From NCBI RefSeq assembly GCF_901709675.1, contig NC_051106.1, positions 5,156,001-5,220,000 of the forward strand: a stretch of 64,000 nt of DNA, read 5' to 3'. Positions 23,701 through 56,478 of the stretch are shown piece after piece. The first letter of the stretch is position 1, and each line of letters opens with the position of its first letter. Below the pieces are notes generated by a model. The model was not told the DNA's origin, made no database searches, and saw only the letters and a list, made by a program, of their open reading frames with translations. The position numbers and the translations under genes were made by a program. The DNA comes from Syngnathus acus. Its lineage: Eukaryota > Chordata > Actinopteri > Syngnathiformes > Syngnathidae.

Positions 23701-24901
23701 TAGAGTAGGAGTGAGAATGAGATGGATTCATGATTAAAAAATGCTTTGCTCCCTTCAGGTTAAATATGCACTTCATCTTCAAGTATGCAGTGAATATTTT
23801 ATCACGTTTGCATGAAATATTGTATAGCTCTGAGATGCAGGCAAAGGAAAATGTGTTTATGAACCAGACCCAATCATTCAACAACAACCTTGCTAAATGT
23901 GCATTAGCAATCTGCTAGATTAATCTCTGATCTTGATGAACCACTTTATGGATGTTTTCAGCAATTTTAGTCTGGCTTGGACATCATTCCACCCCATGAA
24001 CCGGACTTATAAAAATATAGGCGATTGTTGTCACGTGTAGGACTCAGCCAGTACTTGACAGAAATTCCTGCTTTATGATACTGTTGAACTTTTTGTAGGC
24101 TTTTTAACCAGGTTTCTATAATCCACAATTAGAATATTTCGTCTAAAAAAAAAAGAAGCTGAACCAGAAAGAAAATTGAATGATACTTCATAAACCAAAA
24201 CAAAATTGGCTGAAAATCTTATTGGCAAACCAAGGTTCAACTTTACCCTCCAATCATGCATAAAAATAGTCAAGTGTTGCAGATAAAGATACAAATTATG
24301 GTTTCAGCAGATAAGTTTTATCAGAGTTCTGCAAAAAGCCATAAAAATGATCAAAAACGATTCTTTTGATTCTGTTAGTAGAATACAGGTAATACCTCCC
24401 AGAAATTCTCGCTGCTCCTTCAGCTGTCAGCCTCCTCGAAGCTTCTCCGTTGAATTTTTTTCACCCCTTTTAATCAATTCTGTGGAAAAGTCAAGTTCTT
24501 AGTAAAGCCGCCACAGTGTTCCATGGTATATCTAATACCTTAGAAATTCCTTGGTACCTGTCTGCTGATTCATATCTTTTTAAAAATACAATCTCTCTGA
24601 TGCTTTGGAAACTCTCCGTGGACCCGATGGCTTTTGGAAATGAAAATGTCAGGAAAATCCCACGACAACAGCGGAACTTTGTCCCGGGTTAATCAGAGGG
24701 TATGCATCGTGCACAGTTACATAAAACGTGAAAACACTTTTAAAATGATGACATTTCAAGAAGAGTGTGTGGACCTTTTTTTTTTGTATCTATTCTATCT
24801 CCTCTTGCATCCCTCAGACGTGGAGGCTGCCAAATGAATACAGAGCGTGTTTTCTTCTGTGGACATCAGACGGCGAAGGCGGTGAGGCCACCATGGTGTG
24901 A
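6402..24901 (+). CDS. impg1: interphotoreceptor matrix proteoglycan 1 (SPACR-like), membrane-anchored form
   Basis: Sixteen coding exons join in frame to about 1205 codons: 6402-6471, 9865-10077, 11331-11497, 11647-11675, 12018-12057, 12132-12281, 13207-13265, 13415-13599, 13678-14058, 14129-15483, 20048-20267, 21088-21298, 22275-22460, 22537-22720, 23574-23657 and 24818-24901. Order: signal peptide (1-20), RRKR furin-like site (61-64), conserved Cys-containing block (78-150), SEA1 (about 187-305), mucin-like region (306-840), SEA2 (845-957), two EGF-like modules (about 960-1041), transmembrane helix (1053-1075) and cytoplasmic tail. The protein should sit in the matrix around photoreceptors and bind hyaluronan, as the family does. 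The SEA2 text [18 protein letters not shown] closely matches human IMPG1. Convergent linkage to myo6 supports IMPG1 over IMPG2. The EGF, membrane and tail region resembles IMPG2. Least certain joins are exons 4-5 and the exon 9 donor, where 14046 is an in-frame alternative. Teleosts can carry two copies (a/b); which one this is cannot be told. Confidence 0.92.
9497..9807. mobile_element. MITE copy 1 (terminal inverted repeats CCGTATTT)
   Basis: About 310 bp bounded by TA-CCGTATTTCCCGCACTATA and its inverted partner TATAGTGCGGAAAATACGG-TA. Inside are repeated ATAAGGCGCACC-type subunits and a GGCCCGCGGGCC palindrome. It has no coding capacity. The TA at both ends fits a Tc1/mariner-like target duplication, though the family assignment is uncertain. 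It sits in impg1 intron 1, about 60 bp before exon 2. Confidence 0.8.
9865..10077 (+). CDS. impg1: impg1 exon 2: propeptide with RRKR site and conserved GVKVCPQE block
   Basis: The translation contains RRKRS, a furin-type cleavage site, followed by [10 protein letters not shown] and ending in AYYKLR. Human IMPG1 has the corresponding [13 protein letters not shown] and AYYRLR in the same order. The acceptor is TTGCAG and the donor GAG-GTAAAT. Phases match both neighbours. Confidence 0.9.
12132..13599 (+). CDS. impg1: impg1 exons 6-8: first SEA domain
   Basis: Exons 12132-12281, 13207-13265 and 13415-13599 encode the first SEA (sea urchin sperm, enterokinase, agrin) module. It begins near [14 protein letters not shown] and runs through [15 protein letters not shown], the strand and helix pattern shared by IMPG family members. 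It is followed by an acidic linker and a second helix-strand segment ([12 protein letters not shown], then [10 protein letters not shown]). SEA domains lie next to O-glycosylated regions. The intron at 12282-13206 contains a degenerate repeat. Confidence 0.88.
12890..13110. mobile_element. possible decayed fish repeat
   Basis: Text such as GTGTTTTTAATTGGGTTTTA, GGAGTTCGAGAGGGTTGGAG and CGAAATGGCAAAGG recalls a dispersed teleost repeat, but it is too diverged to name. Lies in impg1 intron 6. Confidence 0.3.
14129..15483 (+). CDS. impg1: impg1 exon 10: mucin-like Ser/Glu/Pro repeat region and start of SEA2
   Basis: A single 1355-bp exon encodes a low-complexity region dominated by short units such as EVPSE, EAPSE and EIPSE, with many Ser and Thr, as expected for dense O-glycosylation in the central domain of this proteoglycan. 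It contains a 48-bp tandem duplication at 14467-14587. The last 40 or so codons ([12 protein letters not shown] to LENTFLEL) start the second SEA domain, which continues in the exon at 20048 across a 4.6-kb intron. Repeat composition leaves the opposite strand open in several frames; those frames are not genes. Confidence 0.93.
14467..14587 (+). repeat. 48-bp coding tandem repeat in impg1
   Basis: Units start at 14467, 14515 and 14563 (third partial). Copies one and two differ at a single base over the shared span, so the duplication is recent. Each unit encodes [16 protein letters not shown]. Length is a multiple of three, so frame is kept. Confidence 0.95.
17265..17412. mobile_element. degenerate fish palindromic repeat (hAT-like remnant)
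   Basis: Contains GCAACATGCCTGATTCAAAT, then GATCAGGAT, and later a partly inverted partner (CATTTGAACCAAATGTGTTG then CAACAGGGAAA). This is the pattern of an abundant non-autonomous teleost repeat. It shares about 21 bp, in reverse orientation, with the fragment at 46520-46594. Lies in impg1 intron 10. Confidence 0.55.
17764..17811. repeat. (CA)n microsatellite
   Basis: An almost pure CA run with CTCA and TGCA interruptions near the 3' end, in impg1 intron 10. Confidence 0.95.
20048..20267 (+). CDS. impg1: impg1 exon 11: rest of second SEA domain
   Basis: The translation runs [17 protein letters not shown] and continues with [27 protein letters not shown] and [13 protein letters not shown]. 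This is the most conserved part of the gene against IMPG1 and clearly distinguishes it from unrelated SEA proteins. Acceptor CTTTTTAG is in phase 0 and donor CAAG-GTGAGA in phase 1. Confidence 0.95.
21088..22460 (+). CDS. impg1: impg1 exons 12-13: EGF-like modules and transmembrane helix
   Basis: The exon at 21088-21298 encodes an EGF module ([23 protein letters not shown]) and the first half of a second ([16 protein letters not shown]). The exon at 22275-22460 completes it ([14 protein letters not shown]) and then encodes about 23 hydrophobic residues ([20 protein letters not shown]) followed by NKKC, a plausible stop-transfer signal. As I recall it, human IMPG1 lacks this helix whereas IMPG2 has it. 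An inverted-repeat element lies in the intron between the two exons. Confidence 0.9.
21853..22024. mobile_element. MITE copy 2, same family, compact form
   Basis: About 170 bp with the same ends (ACCGTATTTTCCGGACTATA and its inverse) and GGCGCACC subunits, but without the GGCCCGCGGGCC insert seen in copies 1 and 3. It lies in impg1 intron 12 between the two EGF exons. Confidence 0.8.
22537..24901 (+). CDS. impg1: impg1 exons 14-16: cytoplasmic tail
   Basis: Exons 22537-22720, 23574-23657 and 24818-24901 encode the intracellular tail of about 115 residues. It contains VNPVFEN, an NPxF motif matching the position of NPVY in the IMPG2 tail, then acidic, Ser-rich sequence, [15 protein letters not shown], and a C-terminus ATMV that fits a class I PDZ ligand. 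The stop TGA is at 24899-24901. Splice signals are good (CACTAG, CCCACAG and CCCTCAG acceptors). The last exon rests on frame and splice consensus and is slightly less certain. Confidence 0.8.
22984..23068. repeat. (TAAA/TGAA)n tetranucleotide repeat
   Basis: Imperfect AAAT/GAAT repeats followed by a clean ATAA run, in impg1 intron 14. Confidence 0.9.
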
Positions 24902-26203
24902 TGGCGCGTCCCTGGGTCACCGTTGCTACGGCAACATAGCGAGCAAAGGATCTCCCCAAAGTCCCCGTAAAGTATTAGGTCATGAATTGTTCATAGTGAT
25001 GAATGTGTCTTGTTAGACAAAGCGCTATGGATTTTCCAATGTGTGCGGATTGCCGTTGTTTTCACGTGGAATCGAATATTTATTACATAAAATGAATGGT
25101 AGGAAAATTGCCTGTATGGCTATTCTTCCCTCACAATGAGGTATTTATTATTTATAGTGACACACTTGGTGGTATTTTACTTTAGACGTTCTTTTTATGC
25201 GCAATTGTTGCGCCTCCAAAATTAGAGAAAAAATGATATCTTAAAAAAGAAAGGTTTAGGTGTTTTACAAGTTCCTCAACACCTCTCTGTCTGATCATCT
25301 TTTTTTTGTACACATTTTACTATTAAAATAAATAACCAATAAAATGTTTTTTGTTCAATAAGAGCTTTTTTTTGTGGCAGCTAAATATTTTTCCCATTAA
25401 TTTTTTTGTTTTCCTTATCGGAAAAATCATTTCTGTTAATTAAGGCCATACATAAATTTCAGGGTGTGTTGTCCACAGAAATAAACGCTTCAACTCAAAT
25501 AAAAAAATTTTTTCCTATGAGGGGATGTGCTGAAAGATGCCTTGCCTCAAATAATCAAAAAACACAATTTTTTCTCCCAATGAGGGAAAAATATCCACTC
25601 AAAAATGTCATACCGCAAATAATTGTTGGGTATCCTCAAATAGGTAAATATTTATACTCATATAATTGTCTTCTTTTTACATTTCAGGACAAAAAATATT
25701 TCTGTAACCACAGCCATGCCTCAAATAATTGTCATCCACTGAAACAAACGCATAAAAAAAAAGACATCAGGATTTGATTCCCCCAATTTTAGCTGCCTTT
25801 CTTCATATAACTGCAGGAAAATAACAATTCCCCTTTGATAAATAACCAGACGGCACACATTTGGCAATTCGTTAATTGAGACAAATGACTGTTTTGATGA
25901 GATAATTTACCGTGTTTATCTTGTCCGAGCACGCTTAAACGTGCAAGCTGAAGAACCATTTCCTTCGGTGAACCTTTAATCTGCTTTAACTGATCACCTT
26001 GTGAGCGTGCGAGCCTCGGATGAACATGGGCCACACATTTCCCTCCGTTTAAAATTATCTGTACGTTAATCTCGTTTGCCGCAATGCCCATTAGGACGTC
26101 AAGTCCAGTTAAGATTTAGTCGTGCGTAACTGCTGCGCGACTCCCGATTCTTTGACCTTGATGAGTGCGGGCGCTACAGGACGAAGAATAAAACGTACGA
26201 TCA
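24902..26203. other. convergent impg1-myo6 intergenic stretch
   Basis: This holds the impg1 3' UTR, its putative poly(A) signals and a short gap to the end of myo6. No gene is seen. The part from about 25490 to 25780 contains imperfect repeats of a CCTCAAATAAT-type unit with poly-A/T runs, probably a decayed tandem repeat. Confidence 0.55.
25327..25343 (+). terminator. impg1: putative impg1 poly(A) signals
   Basis: Two AATAAA hexamers (25327-25332 and 25338-25343) lie about 430 bp after the impg1 stop codon, followed by T-rich sequence. They are the first canonical signals found in the expected orientation, and predict a 3' UTR of roughly 0.45 kb. Position-based inference only. Confidence 0.5.
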
Positions 26204-26223
26204 AAAATATAGGGATAATATAT

Positions 26224-26229
26224 TTTATT
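26224..26229 (-). terminator. myo6: putative myo6 poly(A) signal
   Basis: TTTATT on the + strand reads AATAAA on the - strand, about 375 bp past the myo6 stop codon (26604-26606). It is the only canonical hexamer I found in that interval. Confidence 0.5.
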
Positions 26230-26603
26230 CTCTAAAGTGATGAAGGGCAAATACAAACAGAACGCAAAGATGAAAGACGATGTGTGAGCGTTTTGAAGAA
26301 GCAAACAAACACAGCAAACGTGACAAGGAAAAAGGTCCTCCTGCATATCACATGAGCATAAATACAAAAAAAGATTAAAGATTGAGATGAAACGATGATC
26401 GAAGAACCAACGCTTACACGCATGATTAAAACAACAATAATTAATGCACCGCTCATTAAGGTCTCAGGTTGAACTTTTTGGTGAGGTGCAAATTTAAGGC
26501 CTCTGAACACAACTTCTACAAACACAGCATTAAAGAAGACTGGAAAGACTGCATCATCTATCTCATCCCGCTCACCTTCTGACAAGTGTTGACTTACACA
26601 AGT

Positions 26604-50167
<23,564 letters not shown>

Positions 50168-50197
50168 GGCTTCGCTGCAGTCAGCACGGCCTTGTCA
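50168..50197 (-). other. myo6: myo6 5' UTR part of first coding exon
   Basis: Going upstream from the ATG, the - strand reaches a good acceptor (GCCCTCAG) that would start the exon at 50197. The start codon exon therefore appears to be preceded by at least one non-coding exon. Confidence 0.55.
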
Positions 50198-52452
50198 CTG
50201 AGGGCAAAGACACAAAGTATTCCAATCAATACATTTCAATAATACACCACATGACCCTACAATTGGGTAATACGCGTCAAAAGTCTCACCGTCCGTACTG
50301 CTAGTGTGAAAGCTTTACATCAACTTCATTAACAGCTCTCGAGTGTTAATCCTAAAGCAACGACATCACTAGTACTTAGACCTGACATACTGTAGTATCC
50401 AATTAGGTGTGAGATTGTGGTCAAATGTCAAAGGCGATCGCTGTTAGAAAGTGCTGACACAGCCTTCAAACAGAAATTAATTGAGTCGCTTAACTTACTC
50501 AGCAGATTCAGCAGTAGTCTATGTCCCCTAAACATTTTGTTCCTTCTTGGAGACCTACTGCAATCTGATTTATAGTCGATCCACATTTATTTTGCCCTTT
50601 CTGTTGGACATTTTGCCTATAGCCTTTAATAGTCTTCTCTCCAGTAAAACAAAAGGATTGCCTTTGTGGGGTTTTGTATATGGACAAATGGACTACACAC
50701 CCCAGAGTTGTTTCTGGTTCTGTGTAAATTAGTTTTATGTCTGTTTAACTTATATTAACAATCAGATGCCTAATAGGCCAATATTTTGCAAGTTGAACTA
50801 ATTTAAATGCAGAACTGATTTTTAATTGCTTAACTTTGTTTTATAAAAATGTAGCTGCAAGTCAGACCTGATTTCTGCAGCTTCAGATAGTTAGTAAAGG
50901 TTGAATGCAAATCTTAAATTGACAAAATAACACTATGTAATACAAACCCAATGCATATTATTATTATTTCAATGATCTTCACATTTGTCTTAAGAAGTGA
51001 CATGCCAGCAGAATCAATAGAACTACAGTGAAGGTCAGTGACCCTTCCAAAATTCCTCTGGAACAGAGATTACAATTAGATGAAGGGAATTTATTTTTAT
51101 TATTTGTGTTATCAGAACACCATTATCTGCAAAGTCATGCAGTATGAGCAAGGGCATAAACAAAACAATGTACCAGAACAAGATAAGGTTTTTTTCTTCA
51201 GTATGTTATTTTCAACCCAAGTTTGCTCAAGGCTGGTCTTTCAGATTTTCCACAGTTCTCTACTTCAAATGCTAAAGTCAATTAGAAAGTAAAATGTTTA
51301 TTTGGTGCAGGTCGTTCCTTTGTCTTCATTTATACAATAAATGCTGTTAGAATAAGAGTGGAATGTGTAAATAACTTAACTTAAATAACACCACATATTA
51401 GTTTCTAATAGTGACTTGTTTTTCTTCTTGGTTGATATCAATAATGCAGAGCTCATGCTAAGAAACATGCAAATAAAGTCGAGTGACCATCGGCAATTGA
51501 ACTCAATTACTTGGGTGAAATGTGGGTGTAACTAGTAGCGACCAAGTGGCACCACTTGTTTTTCTGAAGTAGAAAAAAGGAAGCATAGTAACATGCTAGT
51601 ATGTTAAAAGGAAGCCGTCAAACAATGTGCTATGACTTTAAGGAAGGCCTTATCCCTAAAAGTGGCATCTTGAACCAAATGCGTCGGAAGTCCGCACACG
51701 CCTTAAATCCTCTTAGTATCTGACCCTAATCCAGACAATGGAGGCGAGATAGGGGGTGCTTTAAACCTCACAAATAAAATGTCCAATGATTATTTGAGTA
51801 AATGCAAATTGGTGTCTGGTGCTGTAATGAAGAGTAGGAAATATGGGATTGGATATAGTGTATGACAGGAAGACACACTCTTGTTTCCTGCCTCCTGCTT
51901 CCTGTTCCCTGCTGGGCATAGACACATGGAAAATGAATCAGAATGAAGAGACGTGCACTTTTGTGAGGTGCACATTTTTAAAGTAGAGAAGAGTCCATGC
52001 AAGGCAGAATATTTAAAAAAAATAAAAATAAAAAGTTATTGTTGAATAATTTTTTTTATAAATAAATGTATGGCACTTTTAGAGCACATCTGTGGGTTTC
52101 AAAACATTGTTTTTAATGTGACAGGTTTAAGGGCACCCCTTATAAGTCCCTCAAATCTTTAGCCGCACCCCTGCGTCGTTCTGACGTCATCCTAGTTCAA
52201 AAGTAGTAGTTTGCGTCAAATCCCAGACTAAGAACATAGATTAATTAATCGAGGTCATTAGTTTTTTATGCATGCAATCCGGGTCGTTTCAATAAAGAAA
52301 ATTTGTAAAGTAACTGAGTTTAGAAGAACTGCAGCCTACCTGTTGCTGTCACTGTGCTCCAAAGAGTCAATGTGCGATGTGTATCCTCTAAATAGTGGAA
52401 ATTACGTTTGCAGGGCGCTGATGATTGCAAATTGTTGCATGCACTCATTCAC

Positions 52453-52610
52453 CTGCAAAAGAGTGTTTTTCGCCGGGTCCCCCAGGACTGGCCAAGTCCG
52501 GCCTGAAGGCTCAAAGGATGTCAAACAGACAGTGGAGCAGAGAGGAGGAGAGATAGCGGTGCGTTTAAGTGCGGCTCGGAATATTTTCAATCGGGTTGTA
52601 TGGAGCATGT
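52453..52610 (-). other. myo6: candidate non-coding first exon / promoter of myo6
   Basis: This is a locally GC-richer patch in AT-rich DNA with several CpG dinucleotides. It ends on the - strand in a consensus donor (TTTTGCAG then GTGAAT) at 52453. It lies about 2.3 kb upstream of the acceptor at 50197. No transcript evidence is available; the 5' boundary is a guess. Confidence 0.3.
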
Positions 52611-53959
52611 ATGTGTTTTTTTATTTTGCTCCAATTAAAATATTTCGCCGGGACATAGATACTTACTGTTGTTGCCACATCCGTTATCTTTAAAATGATC
52701 ATAATTTATGATTTTTCTCGATTCAAAGACTTTTTTTTTTCTAAACAATGAAAACAATATACATCAGTGGTAATATTATATTCATTTTCAAATATGAGAA
52801 ATGCCTCTTTCTTATTTAATGACACATATAATATTTGTATTTGTTGTTTTGCAACATGATACGATTGCTATTAAGAGGTTGATTAGCTTCACTTAAGTCC
52901 TCAGGCCCAAACTCACATCACTATTTGGGGGTGTGATGATTTTTGTTGTTGTTGCTTTCACTATCTGAGGTTCAAATATTAACTTAGGGGTGTACATATC
53001 AATAAGATTTTCCTTGTTGTTTTTATTAGTCTAGATTTTTTTTCCATTACAAGGTTTAACCATTTTCTTATAGAACTATCTTGACTATCCCATTTGCCTC
53101 ATGTAACTTCAAATTTATAATCTCTTCTGTAAAAGACGAACTGGGAGCAAAATTGAAGCCCAATTGCAATGAAAAGACGGCAAATGTTGCCTTGAGAGTC
53201 ATGAATACTTTAATGGTATGTCACCTAAAACCTTTAGGAGGATTTTTGAAGGAGACACTCAATCCACCTTTTGAAAGCCACCGCTGGGTTTGTGGATCTA
53301 ATTCGGATACGTGATACGCCAGGTTTGGCCCGTATCTCATTACTCTGACTGGACAACAGCATGGAGGCACTAGCTTGACCATTTTCAGTTTTAAATTCCA
53401 CTTTGAATGTTGTAAAACATTATGAGAACAAAAGTATTGTAACAGCATTCAAGTTCCAAATACAGTATTAATAGTCACACAAATTCAAATGTATTTTTCT
53501 TTCCTACATTGTTATGTTATATTATATATATATTTTTTATCAAGTCAATCAATCATAAATTGCAATATTAGAATACACACGATTGTGTTACTTAAATAGC
53601 ATATAATGTGAAAAATTCAAGACAATATTTAATTTTTCAGGACCCACTTATGTTTACTTGGACAATACCTCCATCAGGTGGACAAACTCATGACCCTGAG
53701 GGAGTTACATAGCTAAAAGTACTATTGAATCCTTGATATTCTGAGAAATCCACTTCTTTGGACCGACTAAGTTTTGAGGTTCAGTGACCATATAGTCACC
53801 TCCCACCCAACACTCTTCTTGTCAATCACTCGGCAACTTTCCCAGCCAATTATCTGCGGAGCCCAACGTTATCTGTGTTTATGAATGTCCAAACCCCAAC
53901 ATTCCTTTACGCTGGTGTTAGGAACTTCTTCACATCTTTTTAAGCTGACCAATACGCTG

Positions 53960-54009
53960 CCAAGCTGCTTGTACGCTCTACATTGGGCTGGAAAAAAATA
54001 CATCTAAAG
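53960..54009 (+). other. colec11: candidate non-coding first exon of collectin gene
   Basis: A good donor (AAAG then GTGAGC) follows 54009. Just upstream are a TATA-like TTTTTAAG (about 53937-53944) and a CCAAT at about 53949-53953. The next acceptor in a suitable place is TTAACAG at 54330-54336, 25 bp before the ATG. The start coordinate is approximate. Confidence 0.35.
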
Positions 54010-54361
54010 GTGAGCCATTTTATAATTCTCAACAATTATAGTATATGGTAGTAGTGAAAGTTTTAATATTTGAAATATTTTAGCATGTTTTTTAAATAGC
54101 TTAAAATAATGAGAACTACAATTGGGGTTCACTGGTCACAAAATTAGCTACACCAGCGGAATCTGGTAATCATATAGTTGTGTTCCATTGTATTATTATA
54201 ATGTATTTTCTTAAAGACAGTTGGATTTTATGGTACATAATCTCTATGACTTAAAGTGCATCATGTTAGCTTATTTTCCGTCTATTAAAAATGTAATAAT
54301 TTCTGTTTGAATAATTAATACTTCCTACCTTAACAGCCTACTCCATCGTCCATGTACAATT

Positions 54362-56212
54362 ATGAAAGGACAGAAGCACGTACAATCATTCCTTGCCATG
54401 TATGTAGTGACTTTATTGACGTTACAATCAGAAGGACAACAGCTACCAGAGGAGACGTGCACTATTCAGATCCTCGTCCCTGGCCTCAAAGGTAAAATGT
54501 AAAAGCCTTGACACATTTTAGTTTCCTTTGTATTATGTTGTTTTTCTCAACAGGAGAACCGGGAGAGAAAGGACCAAAGGGAGCCCCTGGGAGACCAGGA
54601 AGAGTGGGCCCACCGGGGCAAATTGGTATAATTTTGCCATTCTAGGAAATATATACTTAGTCATTTTGTGCAAACACACAAAAATGGGCTAAAGATCACA
54701 TTGCTCGGGTTGTTGATGTGTTGTGTGTCAAGCTAATCAGAGCTGGTCAAGTGTTTACATTTGGATGAGAAATGACCCGCACAATCCAAAGCAGTAGACA
54801 TGTTTACTGAAGGCTTTAATGAGAAGTGGACCATGCTCAAGCTCATTACACACGTACAGAATTTGTTTGCTTCCATTCCAGGTAGGAATCGACATTGGGG
54901 GCGAATGACAGCTAAAAGAAAACGAGATGTGATATATTGTAGTGGTTAGGACGTCTTGCCTGTGTAGGTTTTCTCCGAGTACTCAGATAGGCTTGAGCCC
55001 ACTCGGGATCCGAATGAGTTAGTTCTATAGAAGTGTGTATCGGGCAAATGTTTGTAATGAACTAATACATTTTTCTATGACCCCTCAATTTCAGGTCAAC
55101 CCGGGCTTAAAGGACAGAAAGGTATTATGGGACATTATGGAAAAGTAGGACCTAGTGGAATAAAAGGTCAGTAATTCATACTTCACAAAGTTTATTTCTA
55201 CTTGAGCCCACTGTGTGTACTTTGACAATGACAGCGCCACTGTCAGCTACTGTAGCGGATGTGGAATTGCACTTTATTCTTGTACGGCCTCCATGAAAAA
55301 ATATTCCCCGGGGTCACATGTACCCCCCTTGGCATTGTACCATGCCTGCACCTTTATTTTAGAAGGACTGCTTTAGACAAATAATAATGTTGACTTACTT
55401 TTACAGGCATAAAGGGAGAAATGGGGGATCCAGGACCGAAAGGCCCAGATGGAGAGCCAGGTATCAAATAATAATTGCCATAGAGTTGGGATCTTAAAAC
55501 CAAATGTTGATAATATATGATAATTGGGCTCATTAGGCATCCCATGTGAATGCTCACCAATAAGAAAGATGATTGGCGAAATGGACATCGTTGTGGCTCA
55601 GCTATCTTCAGACTTGAAGTTCATCAAAAATGGTAAGATTTTGTGTTTTCCTGACCTTGAGTTTTTGTGTGTATACGTGCTTTTGTGTATATGCACCGTA
55701 TTTACCGTTGATCCTAAAAGGTTTCTTTATTACTTCACCAGTCAACAAATGTAGGCCATGTCAAATGTGAAATTTATAGAAATACAAGTGCTCATTTTTC
55801 AGCACTGCCCTCCCCTGCAGCTGTCGCTGGCATAAAAGAGACAGACAGTAAGGTGTATCTGCTGGTGAAGGAGGAGAAACGTTACTCGGATGCCGAACGC
55901 TATTGCCAGATGAGGGGAGGGCATCTAGCCATGCCCAAGGATGAGAGCGCCAACACGGCCTTGGCGGGCTACATCACTGAAGCGGGTCTAAGCAGAGTCT
56001 ACATTGGCGTTCACGACCTGGACGTGGAAGGAGTGTTCACCTACGTGGACCGCTCTCCCATGTCCACCTTCAGTAAATGGAGAAAAGGTGAACCCAATAA
56101 TGCTTATGACGATGAGGATTGCGTTGAAATGGTGGCTTCTGGAGAGTGGACGGATGTTGCGTGCCACCCGACAATGTTTTTTGTATGTGAATTTGACAAG
56201 GATGTTATCTGA
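54362..56212 (+). CDS. colec11: collectin-11-like protein (CL-K1 type collagen-domain lectin)
   Basis: Six exons (54362-54491, 54554-54625, 55095-55166, 55407-55460, 55537-55632 and 55821-56212) join to 271 codons, the length I recall for COLEC11. Order: signal peptide (1-25), short N-terminal segment with one Cys (residue 33), 24 uninterrupted Gly-X-Y triplets (41-112), neck ([14 protein letters not shown] to KFIKN), and C-type lectin domain (about 150-271) with four Cys at 170, 242, 256 and 264. The EPN motif (232-234) predicts mannose-type Ca2+-dependent sugar binding, but the usual WND reads WTD (251-253). Family members are secreted, bind microbial sugars and start the lectin complement pathway with MASPs. 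The neck and lectin domain fit COLEC11 better than COLEC10. Each collagen exon begins in a split Gly codon, as is typical. An in-frame upstream acceptor at 55803 would add six residues. In human the gene is at 2p25, so linkage to myo6 differs. Confidence 0.9.
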
Positions 56213-56472
56213 GTTGCCATTGGAAAAAATGGACTACAAGACTTGCATTGTTAAAATGATGCAAAAAAAATTAGTACCACTTTATAATACGGATAAACTT
56301 TTGAACGGTATTATAAATTCATTATTTAGTAGTTGGTTTACACATGTTTGATATTTTTTTCCCCATAGAAAATTAAGGAAATAGAAATAACCCATTCTAA
56401 TGTCAAACCATTTTGTTAACACAAGGACATTGTTAATAATACTTCTTCACTCATAGGAAATAATTTTCCCAT

Positions 56473-56478
56473 AATAAA
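56473..56478 (+). terminator. colec11: putative collectin poly(A) signal
   Basis: AATAAA lies 261 bp after the stop codon of the collectin gene, followed by AT-rich DNA. It is the first canonical signal seen downstream. Confidence 0.5.

Larger units (their letters stand above)
50198..54336. other. divergent myo6-collectin intergenic region
   Basis: About 4.1 kb separates the oppositely directed myo6 and collectin coding starts. It is AT-rich with no credible coding frame. It holds the candidate myo6 leader exon near 52.5 kb and the candidate collectin leader exon near 53.97-54.01 kb. Promoters for both genes should lie here. Confidence 0.5.

Noticed and set aside
54937-55040. Possible SINE fragment in collectin intron 2 (GTAGTGGTTAGGACGTCTTG, TTCTCCGAGTACTC)
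   Set aside because: Resembles a SINE head with an internal deletion, but too short and diverged to claim.
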